DNA from: Deltaproteobacteria bacterium
GTDB taxonomy: Bacteria; Desulfobacterota; Desulfobacteria; Desulfobacterales; Desulfatibacillaceae
Reading direction: 5' to 3'
DNA: 11,591 nucleotides
NCBI GenBank assembly: GCA_019308705.1
Contig: JAFDHW010000058.1
Span: 1 to 11,591, forward strand
Shown here: positions 5,448-11,591 of the stretch, one piece after another
Layout: each line of letters opens with the position of its first letter
How positions within the stretch are numbered: position 1 is the first letter of the stretch
Position numbers and translations under genes: made by a program
The notes under the pieces: generated by a model
Databases searched by the model: none
Told to the model about the DNA's origin: nothing
Seen by the model: only the letters and a program-made list of their open reading frames with translations

Positions 5448-7448
5448 CTATCCCATGCCCTCCTGGGAGACGGGCTCCCGGTTTTCCGCGGAGAGGCCCG
5501 GTTCGCCGAGGGTGGTTTCCCGCGCCAAGCGGCCCAGTTCTTCGGGGTTTGCCTGCCTTATGCGAAAAAGCACCGCCTCCCACCGGCGGCGGATGCCGCC
5601 GGGCTCCGGGGTGCGGCCGGCGAACAGGTTCGTAAGCCCCGGGCCGTCGTTTTCCACCAGCGCCTTCAAGCGGCGGATCTCTCCGGCCAGTCCTTCCCCG
5701 AACGCGGCGGCCGCCTCCACGATTTCCCTGGTTGGGGCGCCGTGCTCCGCGGCCTCGGCCAGGTGCCGGGCCATGCGTCGGGCCACCTGAGGCAGAAGGT
5801 CCGCCAGGGGAGTGGCCACGTCGTAAAACGAGCCCGTGGTGTCCGCCAAAAGGAGCGTCCTTGGCAGGCCCCTTTCATCCCGGGCCACCACCTCGTCGCC
5901 GTCGTCGAAAAACAGGCTTCCCGTGCGGGGGTCCGCCCGGCCAAGGGCCATGGAAAGGGCCGCGGAAACCCCCAGAAGCCGCGCCAGCGCCGGCGTGAAG
6001 CCGGGCAGCCGGTACAGGGCCGGGGCTATTTTGTCCGTGGCCATGCCCGGCACGTAGGGCCGGGAGAAATAGTACACCGGCACCGGCCGGCCACAGGGAC
6101 CGGGTTCCATGAATTCGATGCGGGAAAATTCCGGGATGGGGGCGCCCAGGGCCGCCATGGCGGCGAGCCGGTCGGCGATGTAGTCGCGGTACCTGCTGGT
6201 CGCCTCCACCGCGGCCTCCACGGGAAAGCCCAGCTTCATCCTGTGCTCCACGTTCCACTTGGCCTCCCGGAGGATGAACACCTCCGGCGGGCCGGACGCC
6301 GGCTCCACCGCCGCCACCAGCACCTCCCGCTCCTCGCCCGATGTGTCGCGCCGGGACTGGGAGTGCACCACCCGGCCCAGGTTGACGCTCCTTGCCCCGG
6401 GCATGGTTTCCAGGAAATGGGTGATGAGGCTCCGGGCCCGGGGGCTTGCCTGGGGGTCGAACACGGCCCGGTCTTCCAGGATCCTGGCCCCGGGCAGCCA
6501 CCGGATGTTCAGGTGAAACTCCGGGGACAGCCCAAGGATGGATTCCTCCAGGCAGTAGGCCCTCACGCTGGTGAGCCGGTCGATCAAGGCCAGCCGCCAC
6601 GCGGGCAGGTCCGGGTCGTCCACGGCCAGCTCCGGCCCGGCGGCGCGCAGAAACGCTTGGCGCACCACGTCATAGGCCCGGGCCGTTTCCCCGGGGTCCG
6701 GCGCGGACCGCTCCACGGCCCGGGCCAGGCTGCGGATGGCCTCCGGGTCCGCCTCGCGGTCCGGGGCGGTGAGAAAGGAAAGCTCCTTGTACCCCTGGGC
6801 GTTGGTCATGGACGCCAGGCGGCAGATCTCCCGCAGGCGCGCCAAGGCCTGGTCCGGGTCCGAGGAAAGCAAGGGCCCGATGTTCTCGAACTGCTGGAAG
6901 GTGAGCACGTGCTCGCCGGTGTCCGGGTTGTAGTAGTAGACCGTGGGGGTGTCCACGGAAAGGCGGCAGGAGCGGATGTGGGCGGCGGCGGCCTCCGGGG
7001 TCAGGGGAGGCGGGGCGATGCGCCAGGACTCCCCCCGCCGCCTCAGCGCACGGCGCACGGAGGAGAAGTGCAGGCCCGTGAAGCGGATGTCCGTCCGGGG
7101 CACCAGGCGCTGGATCAACTCGTCCGCGGCGAACACCCGGTCCATGTCCGAAGGGTCGGACCTCACCAGCACGTTGGGCGGCTGGAGGTACAAGGCCACT
7201 GCGTCGGCCACCACGCGGTCCGCGTCCTCCCCGGGGTGCTCGCGCGCCACGTACTCCGCCGCCCGCACCACCTGGGAGGCGTGGATGCCCGGGCCCGTGA
7301 CCACCAGCTTGTAACGGGGGAACACGGTGGCCACCCCCGGCCCCCGGCCGGGCATACAAAACCCGGGCCCCAGAACCGTCAAACCGGCCACTTGAACGGC
7401 ACGCTCCACCACGCGCTCCCGGCAAGAGGGTTGCCTGTCAAGCTTCAT
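5448..7448 (-). CDS. Large protein of unknown function, faintly kinase-like
   Basis: I do not recognise this 666-residue protein. It has no signal peptide or membrane helix and is rich in Arg, Ala, Pro and Glu, so it is probably cytoplasmic. Visible landmarks are PTVYYYNPDTGEHVLTFQQF (168-187), FILREAKWNVEHRMKLG (391-407), PVYYFSRPYVPG (456-467), LGRADPRTGSLFFDDG (502-517) and LLLADTTGSF (532-541). The last four, in this order and spacing, resemble an ATP-lysine, hinge, catalytic-loop (DxxxxN-like, here Ser for Asn) and DFG-like series of PI3/4-kinase or fragmin-kinase-type folds. This is a weak, by-eye inference. ATG at 7448 is used; an in-frame TTG at 7475 would add nine residues, and neither has a clear ribosome site. 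It follows the U32 gene by 52 bases and is tightly followed by a small membrane protein. Coding character is good throughout. Confidence 0.85.
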   Translation of the reverse strand: MKLDRQPSCRERVVERAVQVAGLTVLGPGFCMPGRGPGVATVFPRYKLVVTGPGIHASQVVRAAEYVAREHPGEDADRVVADAVALYLQPPNVLVRSDPSDMDRVFAADELIQRLVPRTDIRFTGLHFSSVRRALRRRGESWRIAPPPLTPEAAAAHIRSCRLSVDTPTVYYYNPDTGEHVLTFQQFENIGPLLSSDPDQALARLREICRLASMTNAQGYKELSFLTAPDREADPEAIRSLARAVERSAPDPGETARAYDVVRQAFLRAAGPELAVDDPDLPAWRLALIDRLTSVRAYCLEESILGLSPEFHLNIRWLPGARILEDRAVFDPQASPRARSLITHFLETMPGARSVNLGRVVHSQSRRDTSGEEREVLVAAVEPASGPPEVFILREAKWNVEHRMKLGFPVEAAVEATSRYRDYIADRLAAMAALGAPIPEFSRIEFMEPGPCGRPVPVYYFSRPYVPGMATDKIAPALYRLPGFTPALARLLGVSAALSMALGRADPRTGSLFFDDGDEVVARDERGLPRTLLLADTTGSFYDVATPLADLLPQVARRMARHLAEAAEHGAPTREIVEAAAAFGEGLAGEIRRLKALVENDGPGLTNLFAGRTPEPGGIRRRWEAVLFRIRQANPEELGRLARETTLGEPGLSAENREPVSQEGMG

Positions 7449-7500
7449 TGTAAACCATGAAGCCGGAAGAAACAAAAGGGGAGTCTTTCAGGGATTCGGG

Positions 7501-9474
7501 CTACAGGAGGCGGAGGTTCCAGTTGAACGTGGTGCTGCGCAAAGGCCTTGGGACCGCCCGGGGCCAGGGCTCGTGGAGGTGCACGAACAGCGAATAGCCC
7601 GCCTTGGCCAGGGCTTTTTCCTGGGTGGCCAGGCGGATGGGCCAGCCGGGGAACACCCAATAGGCGCTGTCGTACCGGCGCACCCAGCATACCTCGCCCT
7701 TGGGGCTTTTCAGCGGCTTTTCCACGGGCACTTCCCTGGCCAGGGACCGGCTTAAGCAAAGGGGCCACAGCCCCGCCACCACGGCCCCCAGTGGCAGGGG
7801 ACTGGTGCGGCCCAGGGCGGTGAAATCCTCCTTGGAAAGCTCCGGGCTTGCGATGACCCCGGAAAAGCCCCATTCGGCCAGGGTCTTTACGAACAGCCCG
7901 TTGGCCACATTGCAGAAGGGCCCGGCGATGACCGGCTGTTTGGCGGAGACCTTGCCCAAAAGGGAGACCTGCCAGGGCGCGTTCAGCACCCAGCCTTTTG
8001 CGCCGGCCTTTTTGGCGGCGTCCAAAAGCCCCGCGAACCGCTCCTGGTCGTCCGGCCAGATCACCGGCGGCAGCCACCAGTAGATGGAGGAGGCCATCTT
8101 TGCGGGCACCTGGCGCAGGCTTTCCGCGGAAAGCCACACTCCCTGCTCGCCGGGGGCGTTCTTGGGCGGACGGTACCGCTGGACGTGCATGATGGCGGGC
8201 TCCATCTGCCCGGGCGGAGAGCCGGTCTTGGGCGCGGCGGCCTCGGAGGCGGCCACCTCCGGATGGGTGACGGCCCGAAGCAAGGAGTCGTGGCGCCGGA
8301 GCTTTTCCACCAGCTCCGGTGCGCGGCGATCTATCAAAAACACGGGGGTTTCCGGGCTGACCAACTCCGGGTCGCTGGGCTTGTAGAACACGGGGCGGCC
8401 CTTGGGCGCCTGCCGGGGGGCGCGGATCACCTGGTGGCCCGGCTCGTCCTCGTAGCCGATGCGCAGGCGGTCGCCCGCGTGGAGGGGGATGTCCGTGTAC
8501 ACCGCGTAGCGGCCCTTGTGCCGGCCCGTGCGGCCCACCAGGAGCCCGGAGCCGGTTTCCTCGCCCGGACGCATGGGCGGGTGGACCTTCTGGGGCAAAA
8601 AGCGGAACCGGGTCAGCGGCCGGCCCAGGGCCATGTCCAGCAGCCCGGCGGCCTCCCTGCGCGCCCCCGTGTCGTCGCCCGCGTCGCGCAACAGCCTGTA
8701 GGCCCGGGCCACGTGGTACACGTAATGGGGACCCTTTTTGCGGCCCTCGATCTTCCAGCCGGCCACCCCGGGAGTCTGGAGCAGGAGCTTGACCATGGGG
8801 CCCAGGCCCAGGTCCAGGCAGGAGAAGAATCGCCTGCGGTCACCGCCGTGGTTGTACGTCCTCCGGCAGGGCTGCACGCACCGGCCCCTGAGGCTGCTCT
8901 TTCCCCCCAGGAAGCTGGACCAGTAGCAGCGGCCGGATACGCCGTAGCACAAAGCCCCGTGCACGAACACCTCCAGGTCCACGGACGGCGGCTTCGCCTC
9001 GGAAAAGGCGCGGATCTCGTCGATGGAAAGCTCGCGGGGCAAAATGACCCGGGCCGCGCCCAGGCGCTCGGCGGACTTCAGGGCCGCGGGAAAGCTGACG
9101 TTGGCCAGGGTGGAGATGTGGATTTCCGATTCTATGCCCACGTGCTTGGCCAGCCTGGCGATGGCCGGGTCCTGGCAGATGACCGCGTGGGGCTTCACGT
9201 GGGCGGAAAGCTTGTCCAGCAGCCGGGCGGCCTGGTCCAGCTCCCCGGCCTTGACCATGGTGTTCATGGCCACGTAGGTCTTGGCGCCCTTGTCCTCGGC
9301 AAGGCGGCGCATGGCGGAAAGCTCGGCCACGGAGAAATTGTCCGCCTCCATGCGGGCGGAAAAATGCTTGAGCCCCAGGTACACGGCGTCTGCGCCGGCG
9401 GCCAGGGCCGCCAGGAAGGACTCCCGGTTGCCCGCGGGAGCAAGGATTTCGGGCAGGCTGTTCTTGGAACCCAT
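7501..9474 (-). CDS. U32 family protein, RlhA/TrhP-type RNA hydroxylase homologue
   Basis: This 657-residue protein belongs to the peptidase U32 family. Despite the name, its characterised bacterial members RlhA and TrhP hydroxylate RNA (23S rRNA C2501 and wobble uridine of tRNAs). The N-terminal half shows LAPAGNRESFLAALAAGADA (11-30), the family signature EVFVHGALCYGVSGRC (168-183) and KIEGRKKGPHYVY (241-253). C176, C183, C199 and C203 form the conserved cysteine set. A second large domain follows (about 330-657), making the length close to that of RlhA (about 650) rather than TrhP (about 450). The open frame extends upstream to 9582, but ATG at 9474 begins the conserved region (MGSKNSLPEILAPAG). 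Position beside yebC and rlmE supports a ribosome or RNA role. Whether the substrate is rRNA or tRNA cannot be told here. Confidence 0.9.
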   Translation of the reverse strand: MGSKNSLPEILAPAGNRESFLAALAAGADAVYLGLKHFSARMEADNFSVAELSAMRRLAEDKGAKTYVAMNTMVKAGELDQAARLLDKLSAHVKPHAVICQDPAIARLAKHVGIESEIHISTLANVSFPAALKSAERLGAARVILPRELSIDEIRAFSEAKPPSVDLEVFVHGALCYGVSGRCYWSSFLGGKSSLRGRCVQPCRRTYNHGGDRRRFFSCLDLGLGPMVKLLLQTPGVAGWKIEGRKKGPHYVYHVARAYRLLRDAGDDTGARREAAGLLDMALGRPLTRFRFLPQKVHPPMRPGEETGSGLLVGRTGRHKGRYAVYTDIPLHAGDRLRIGYEDEPGHQVIRAPRQAPKGRPVFYKPSDPELVSPETPVFLIDRRAPELVEKLRRHDSLLRAVTHPEVAASEAAAPKTGSPPGQMEPAIMHVQRYRPPKNAPGEQGVWLSAESLRQVPAKMASSIYWWLPPVIWPDDQERFAGLLDAAKKAGAKGWVLNAPWQVSLLGKVSAKQPVIAGPFCNVANGLFVKTLAEWGFSGVIASPELSKEDFTALGRTSPLPLGAVVAGLWPLCLSRSLAREVPVEKPLKSPKGEVCWVRRYDSAYWVFPGWPIRLATQEKALAKAGYSLFVHLHEPWPRAVPRPLRSTTFNWNLRLL

Positions 9475-9587
9475 GAATCGTCCGTTATCGGGTGAAGATC
9501 CGGGCGGGGCTGGCCGGAAGCGCTTGGGAAAACAGGCCGGGCCGGGCGGCCCGAAAAAAACCGCGGCTTTTGTCCGCACCAATAATC

Positions 9588-9616
9588 AAAATAAAGCGGA
9601 TCGCGCCCGGGGGCAA
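9588..9616 (-). promoter_or_regulatory. Possible promoter for the U32 gene
   Basis: On the minus strand TTGCCC (9611-9616) and TATTTT (9588-9593) are 17 bases apart, giving a start near 9581 and a leader of about 105 nt. The surrounding 9475-9703 gap is AT-richer than its neighbours. It also contains a run of eight T on the minus strand (about 9670-9678) that could end yebC transcripts, though no strong hairpin precedes it. Confidence 0.35.
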
Positions 9617-9703
9617 GCCGCGGGGGAGGTTTTTTGTCCACAAAGCCTGGTTTTTCGGGCCGGCGAAGATAAAAAAAGGTGAAGGCGGTTCGGATAATCC
9701 TGG

Positions 9704-10447
9704 CTAGGCCGCGTCCAGGGCCTCGTCGTCCACGTCCGCGTTGGTGTAGACGTCCTGCACGTCGTCGGCGTCGTCCAGGGCCTGGAGCAGGCGCACGATC
9801 TGGGCGGCCTCCTTGCCCTCCACGCGCACGGTGTTCTGGGGCAGCATGGTGACCTTGGCGTCCTGGCAGGCGATGCCCGCCGCGTCCAGGGCCTCGCGCA
9901 CCGCCTCGAAATCCTCGGGCGCGGTGATGACCTCGTACACGCCGTCGTCCTCGCGCACGTCCTCGGCCCCGGCCTCCAGGGCCGCCTCCATGAGGGCGTC
10001 CTCGTCCGTGCCGTCCTTGGGCACGGCCATGTAGCCCTTCTTGTCGAACATCCAGGCCACGCATCCGGCCTCGCCCAGGTTGCCGCCGCCCTTGGAGAAG
10101 ATGTGGCGCACCTCGGCCGCGGCCCGGTTCTTGTTGTCCGTGAGCACGTCCACCAGAATGGCCGCGCCGCCCGGGCCGTAGCCCTCGTAGGTGAGTTCCT
10201 CGTAGGCCACGCCCTCCAGCTCGCCGGTGCCCTTCTTGATGGCGCGCTCGATGTTGTCCTTGGGCATGTTTTCCGCCTTGGCCGCGGCAATGGCCGAGCG
10301 CAGGCGCGGGTTGGCGTTGGGGTCTCCCCCGCCCATGCGGGCCGCCACGGTGATCTCCTTGATCAGCTTGGTGAAAACCTTGCCCCGGCGGGCGTCGGCA
10401 GCCCCCTTCTTATGCTTGATGGTGCTCCATTTGTTGTGTCCGGACAT
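9704..10447 (-). CDS. yebC: YebC/PmpR family translation/transcription factor
   Basis: This 247-residue cytoplasmic protein begins with the family signature [14 protein letters not shown] (1-14), followed by [12 protein letters not shown] and [20 protein letters not shown]. The acidic central and C-terminal domains ([36 protein letters not shown]) are complete, and the length is typical. Family members were first described as transcription regulators. More recent work links them to relief of ribosome stalling, with the mitochondrial homologue TACO1 acting as a translation activator. ATG at 10447 has a perfect AGGAGGT six bases upstream; the frame is open for another 48 codons with no second ribosome site. 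It has its own leader and promoter behind rlmE. The stop TAG is followed on the minus strand by CCAGGATTAT, matching the end of the 1564-1658 repeat. Confidence 0.97.
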   Translation of the reverse strand: MSGHNKWSTIKHKKGAADARRGKVFTKLIKEITVAARMGGGDPNANPRLRSAIAAAKAENMPKDNIERAIKKGTGELEGVAYEELTYEGYGPGGAAILVDVLTDNKNRAAAEVRHIFSKGGGNLGEAGCVAWMFDKKGYMAVPKDGTDEDALMEAALEAGAEDVREDDGVYEVITAPEDFEAVREALDAAGIACQDAKVTMLPQNTVRVEGKEAAQIVRLLQALDDADDVQDVYTNADVDDEALDAA

Positions 10448-10480
10448 GGGGGACCTCCTGGGGATATCAAGTTCTTCTTC

Positions 10481-10533
10481 AGGCGGCTTGCCGCCTTTCT
10501 TATCAACGGTTTGCCCCCCGGAAAGCCGGGGGC
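10481..10533 (-). promoter_or_regulatory. Two-hairpin yebC leader
   Basis: Between the yebC promoter and its ribosome site the minus-strand RNA can form two stable hairpins. GCCCCCGG-CTTT-CCGGGGGGC (10513-10533, one extra G) comes first, then a perfect AGGCGGC-AA-GCCGCCT (10481-10496). Neither ends in a T-run on the minus strand, so they are not ordinary terminators. The ribosome site (10454-10459) lies outside both. They may stabilise the transcript; function is unknown. Confidence 0.35.
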
Positions 10534-10549
10534 ATGGCCGGAAATTCCA

Positions 10550-10577
10550 ACTATAATCTTTTTGGCGCGGGATGCAA
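10550..10577 (-). promoter_or_regulatory. Promoter for yebC
   Basis: On the minus strand TTGCAT (10572-10577) and TATAGT (10550-10555) are 16 bases apart. They lie just downstream of the rlmE stop codon, giving a start near 10543 and a leader of about 95 nt. Confidence 0.5.
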
Positions 10578-10587
10578 ACCACAAGCT

Positions 10588-11208
10588 TCAACCCGGCGGC
10601 GGTTTTTTGTCCTTGGCCACGAGGTAGATCTCCCGGGAAGCCTTGCGGGTGGCCGGGGGCTTATAGAGCTTCACCCTGCCGAAGGCCTTGCGCGCCCGGG
10701 AAACGAAGCCCTCGAACCCCGGGCCCTGGAAAATCTTGCACACGAAGGTCCCGCCCGGGGCCAGCACCCTTTCGGCCAGGGAAAGCGCCGCCTCGGAAAG
10801 CGCCTCGGACCGCAGGGCGTCCAGGCTCTTGTTGCCCGAGGTGGAAGGGGCCATGTCCGACAGCACCACGTTGAACCCCGCACCCAGCTCCTCCAGAAGG
10901 CCGACTTCCGGCGAGGCGACGTCTCCCGTAAAGACCCGCACGTTGGGCCCCGAACTTATGGTCACGGGTTTCAGGTCCACCCCGGTGACCGATCCTTTCC
11001 CGCCCACGGTCCGGGCCGCGAAAAGCAGCCAGGAGCCCGGCGAGCACCCCAGGTCCAGCACCTTGTCGCCCGGCGAGAGCACGGAAAACTTCTTCTGGAT
11101 CTCCTTGAGCTTGTAGACGCTCCGGGCGGGGTAGCCCTCCTTTTTCGCCTGGCGGGCCCAGTAGTCCTCCCACTTGTTCCTTGCTGATTTCGCGCCCTTT
11201 TTGCCCAT
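10588..11208 (-). CDS. rlmE: 23S rRNA (uridine-2'-O)-methyltransferase RlmE
   Basis: This 206-residue SAM-dependent enzyme of the FtsJ/RrmJ family methylates the 2'-OH of U2552 in the A-loop of 23S rRNA during late 50S assembly. The SAM-binding motif [11 protein letters not shown] lies at residues 50-60. The four catalytic residues are all present: K33 (SVYKLKEI), D118 ([10 protein letters not shown]), K158 (FVCKIFQG) and E193 (SREIYLVA), matching K38-D124-K164-E199 of the E. coli enzyme (209 residues). The open frame extends to 11409, but ATG at 11208 starts the conserved basic N-terminus [15 protein letters not shown] and gives normal length. No clear ribosome site precedes it. It heads the minus-strand run and is divergent from a TetR regulator. 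FtsJ is the older heat-shock name. Confidence 0.95.
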   Translation of the reverse strand: MGKKGAKSARNKWEDYWARQAKKEGYPARSVYKLKEIQKKFSVLSPGDKVLDLGCSPGSWLLFAARTVGGKGSVTGVDLKPVTISSGPNVRVFTGDVASPEVGLLEELGAGFNVVLSDMAPSTSGNKSLDALRSEALSEAALSLAERVLAPGGTFVCKIFQGPGFEGFVSRARKAFGRVKLYKPPATRKASREIYLVAKDKKPPPG

Positions 11209-11240
11209 TGGCCGAGGATAGCCCAAGCCCCCCGGGGCAT

Positions 11241-11293
11241 CAAGGCTAAACCATCCACGGGCAAGCGCCCGGAATCCCCGTGGATCAGCCTTG
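11241..11293. promoter_or_regulatory. Large dyad, possible operator between rlmE and tetR
   Basis: ATCCACGGG (11253-11261) and CCCGTGGAT (11277-11285) are perfect inverted arms 15 bases apart. Outside them CAAGGCT (11241-11247) and AGCCTTG (11287-11293) are also perfect inverted arms, with spacers of 5 and 1 bases. The right outer arm overlaps the -35 box of the tetR promoter, as expected of an autorepressor site. A smaller nested hairpin CGGGC/GCCCG (11258-11271) competes. It could instead be an RNA structure. Confidence 0.45.
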
Positions 11294-11319
11294 ACACACG
11301 GCAAGGCCCGGCATAGCAT
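11291..11319 (+). promoter_or_regulatory. Promoter of the TetR-family gene
   Basis: Consensus TTGACA (11291-11296) and TAGCAT (11314-11319) are separated by the ideal 17 bases. The expected start is near 11326, about 34 bases ahead of the ATG. Confidence 0.6.
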
Positions 11320-11359
11320 TTTCAGGTCCATCCCACCCCACCAGCCAAAGGAGGAGGAC

Positions 11360-11591
11360 ATGGCGAGACGCCAGACCAAGGGGCAAATCTCCCGGGAAAA
11401 CATTATCAAGGCCGCCCGGCGGGTGTTCTCCGAGCACCCCTACAGCTCCGCCAGCCTGCGCATGATCGGCAGGGAGGGCGGCTTCGAACATCCCCTCATC
11501 CACTACTATTTCCCCACCAAAGCCGCCCTGTTCGAGGCCGTCATGGCGGACATCGCCATGGAAATCTACCAGGCCAACGTGTCCTGGTACG
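11360..11591 (+). CDS. TetR/AcrR family transcriptional regulator (5' part)
   Basis: The first 77 residues are present before the window ends. They form a complete TetR-type DNA-binding domain: MARRQTKGQISRENIIKAAR (helix 1), RVFSEHPYSSASLRMIGREG (helix 2 and start of the helix-turn-helix) and FEHPLIHYYFPTKAALFEAV (recognition helix with the typical HYYFPTKAALF, followed by helix 4). A very strong AAAGGAGGAGG (11347-11357) precedes the ATG. The ligand-binding C-terminal domain is outside the window, so inducer and targets cannot be given. The dyad over its own promoter suggests self-repression and possibly influence on divergent rlmE, though such regulators more often control a gene downstream of themselves, for example an efflux pump. 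Confidence 0.9.
   Translation, partial: MARRQTKGQISRENIIKAARRVFSEHPYSSASLRMIGREGGFEHPLIHYYFPTKAALFEAVMADIAMEIYQANVSWY

Noticed and set aside
5742..7460. A 572-codon open frame opposite the large unknown gene
   Set aside because: Because the minus-strand gene is unrecognised, both strands were weighed. The plus frame is low-complexity Gly/His/Arg/Pro with no hydrophobic-core pattern. The minus frame has mixed globular composition and fits the surrounding minus-strand gene run.
8185..9495. A 436-codon open frame opposite the U32 gene
   Set aside because: It is a shadow of a gene with the complete U32 signature.
10448..10591. N-terminal extension of YebC by 48 residues
   Set aside because: The extension crosses the promoter and both leader hairpins, and the internal ATG has a perfect ribosome site and the family's usual first residues.
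11209..11409. N-terminal extension of RlmE
   Set aside because: It would overlap the tetR promoter, ribosome site and first codons, and it adds 67 residues absent from the family.

Overview
The window is chromosomal DNA from a GC-rich bacterium. The protein styles (long-form peptidase U32, a DUF1848 protein, paired small heat-shock proteins of the anaerobe type), strong GGAGG ribosome sites and the intergenic palindromic repeats suggest a sulfate-reducer-like deltaproteobacterium (Desulfobacterota). That placement is an impression from family style, not a database result. There is no rRNA, tRNA, CRISPR array, transposase or phage gene in the window.

Left part (1-1660): an exbD-tonB pair on the plus strand has its own promoter and a rho-independent terminator. 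An 81-bp direct repeat (80/81 identical) brackets it, and the right copy runs into the stop codon of asnS. No exbB is visible. Next, asnS (asparaginyl-tRNA synthetase, minus strand) is divergent from a DUF1848 protein (plus strand) with a radical-SAM-like cysteine motif at its C-terminus.

Middle (3931-5208): two tandem Hsp20 chaperone genes form an operon behind a likely sigma70-type promoter. A 5' leader of about 115 nt can fold so that a ten-pair stem covers the first gene's ribosome binding site. This is a strong candidate RNA thermometer. The operon ends in a 126-nt imperfect palindrome followed by a T-run, which doubles as a terminator and looks like a dispersed intergenic repeat.

Right part (5065-11208, all minus strand): read in transcription order, this is rlmE (23S rRNA 2'-O-methyltransferase), yebC (translation or transcription factor), a U32 protein of the rRNA/tRNA hydroxylase type, a 666-residue protein I do not recognise, and a small membrane protein directly behind it. 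The first three all serve the ribosome or its RNA. The unknown gene has faint protein/lipid-kinase-like sequence marks. A TetR-family regulator starts at 11360 on the plus strand and runs off the end. The gap between it and rlmE holds a large dyad that could be its operator.

The best candidates for something undescribed are the hsp20 thermometer leader, the unknown gene with its small membrane partner, and a short motif directly after the TAG stop of several minus-strand genes that is shared with the repeat family.
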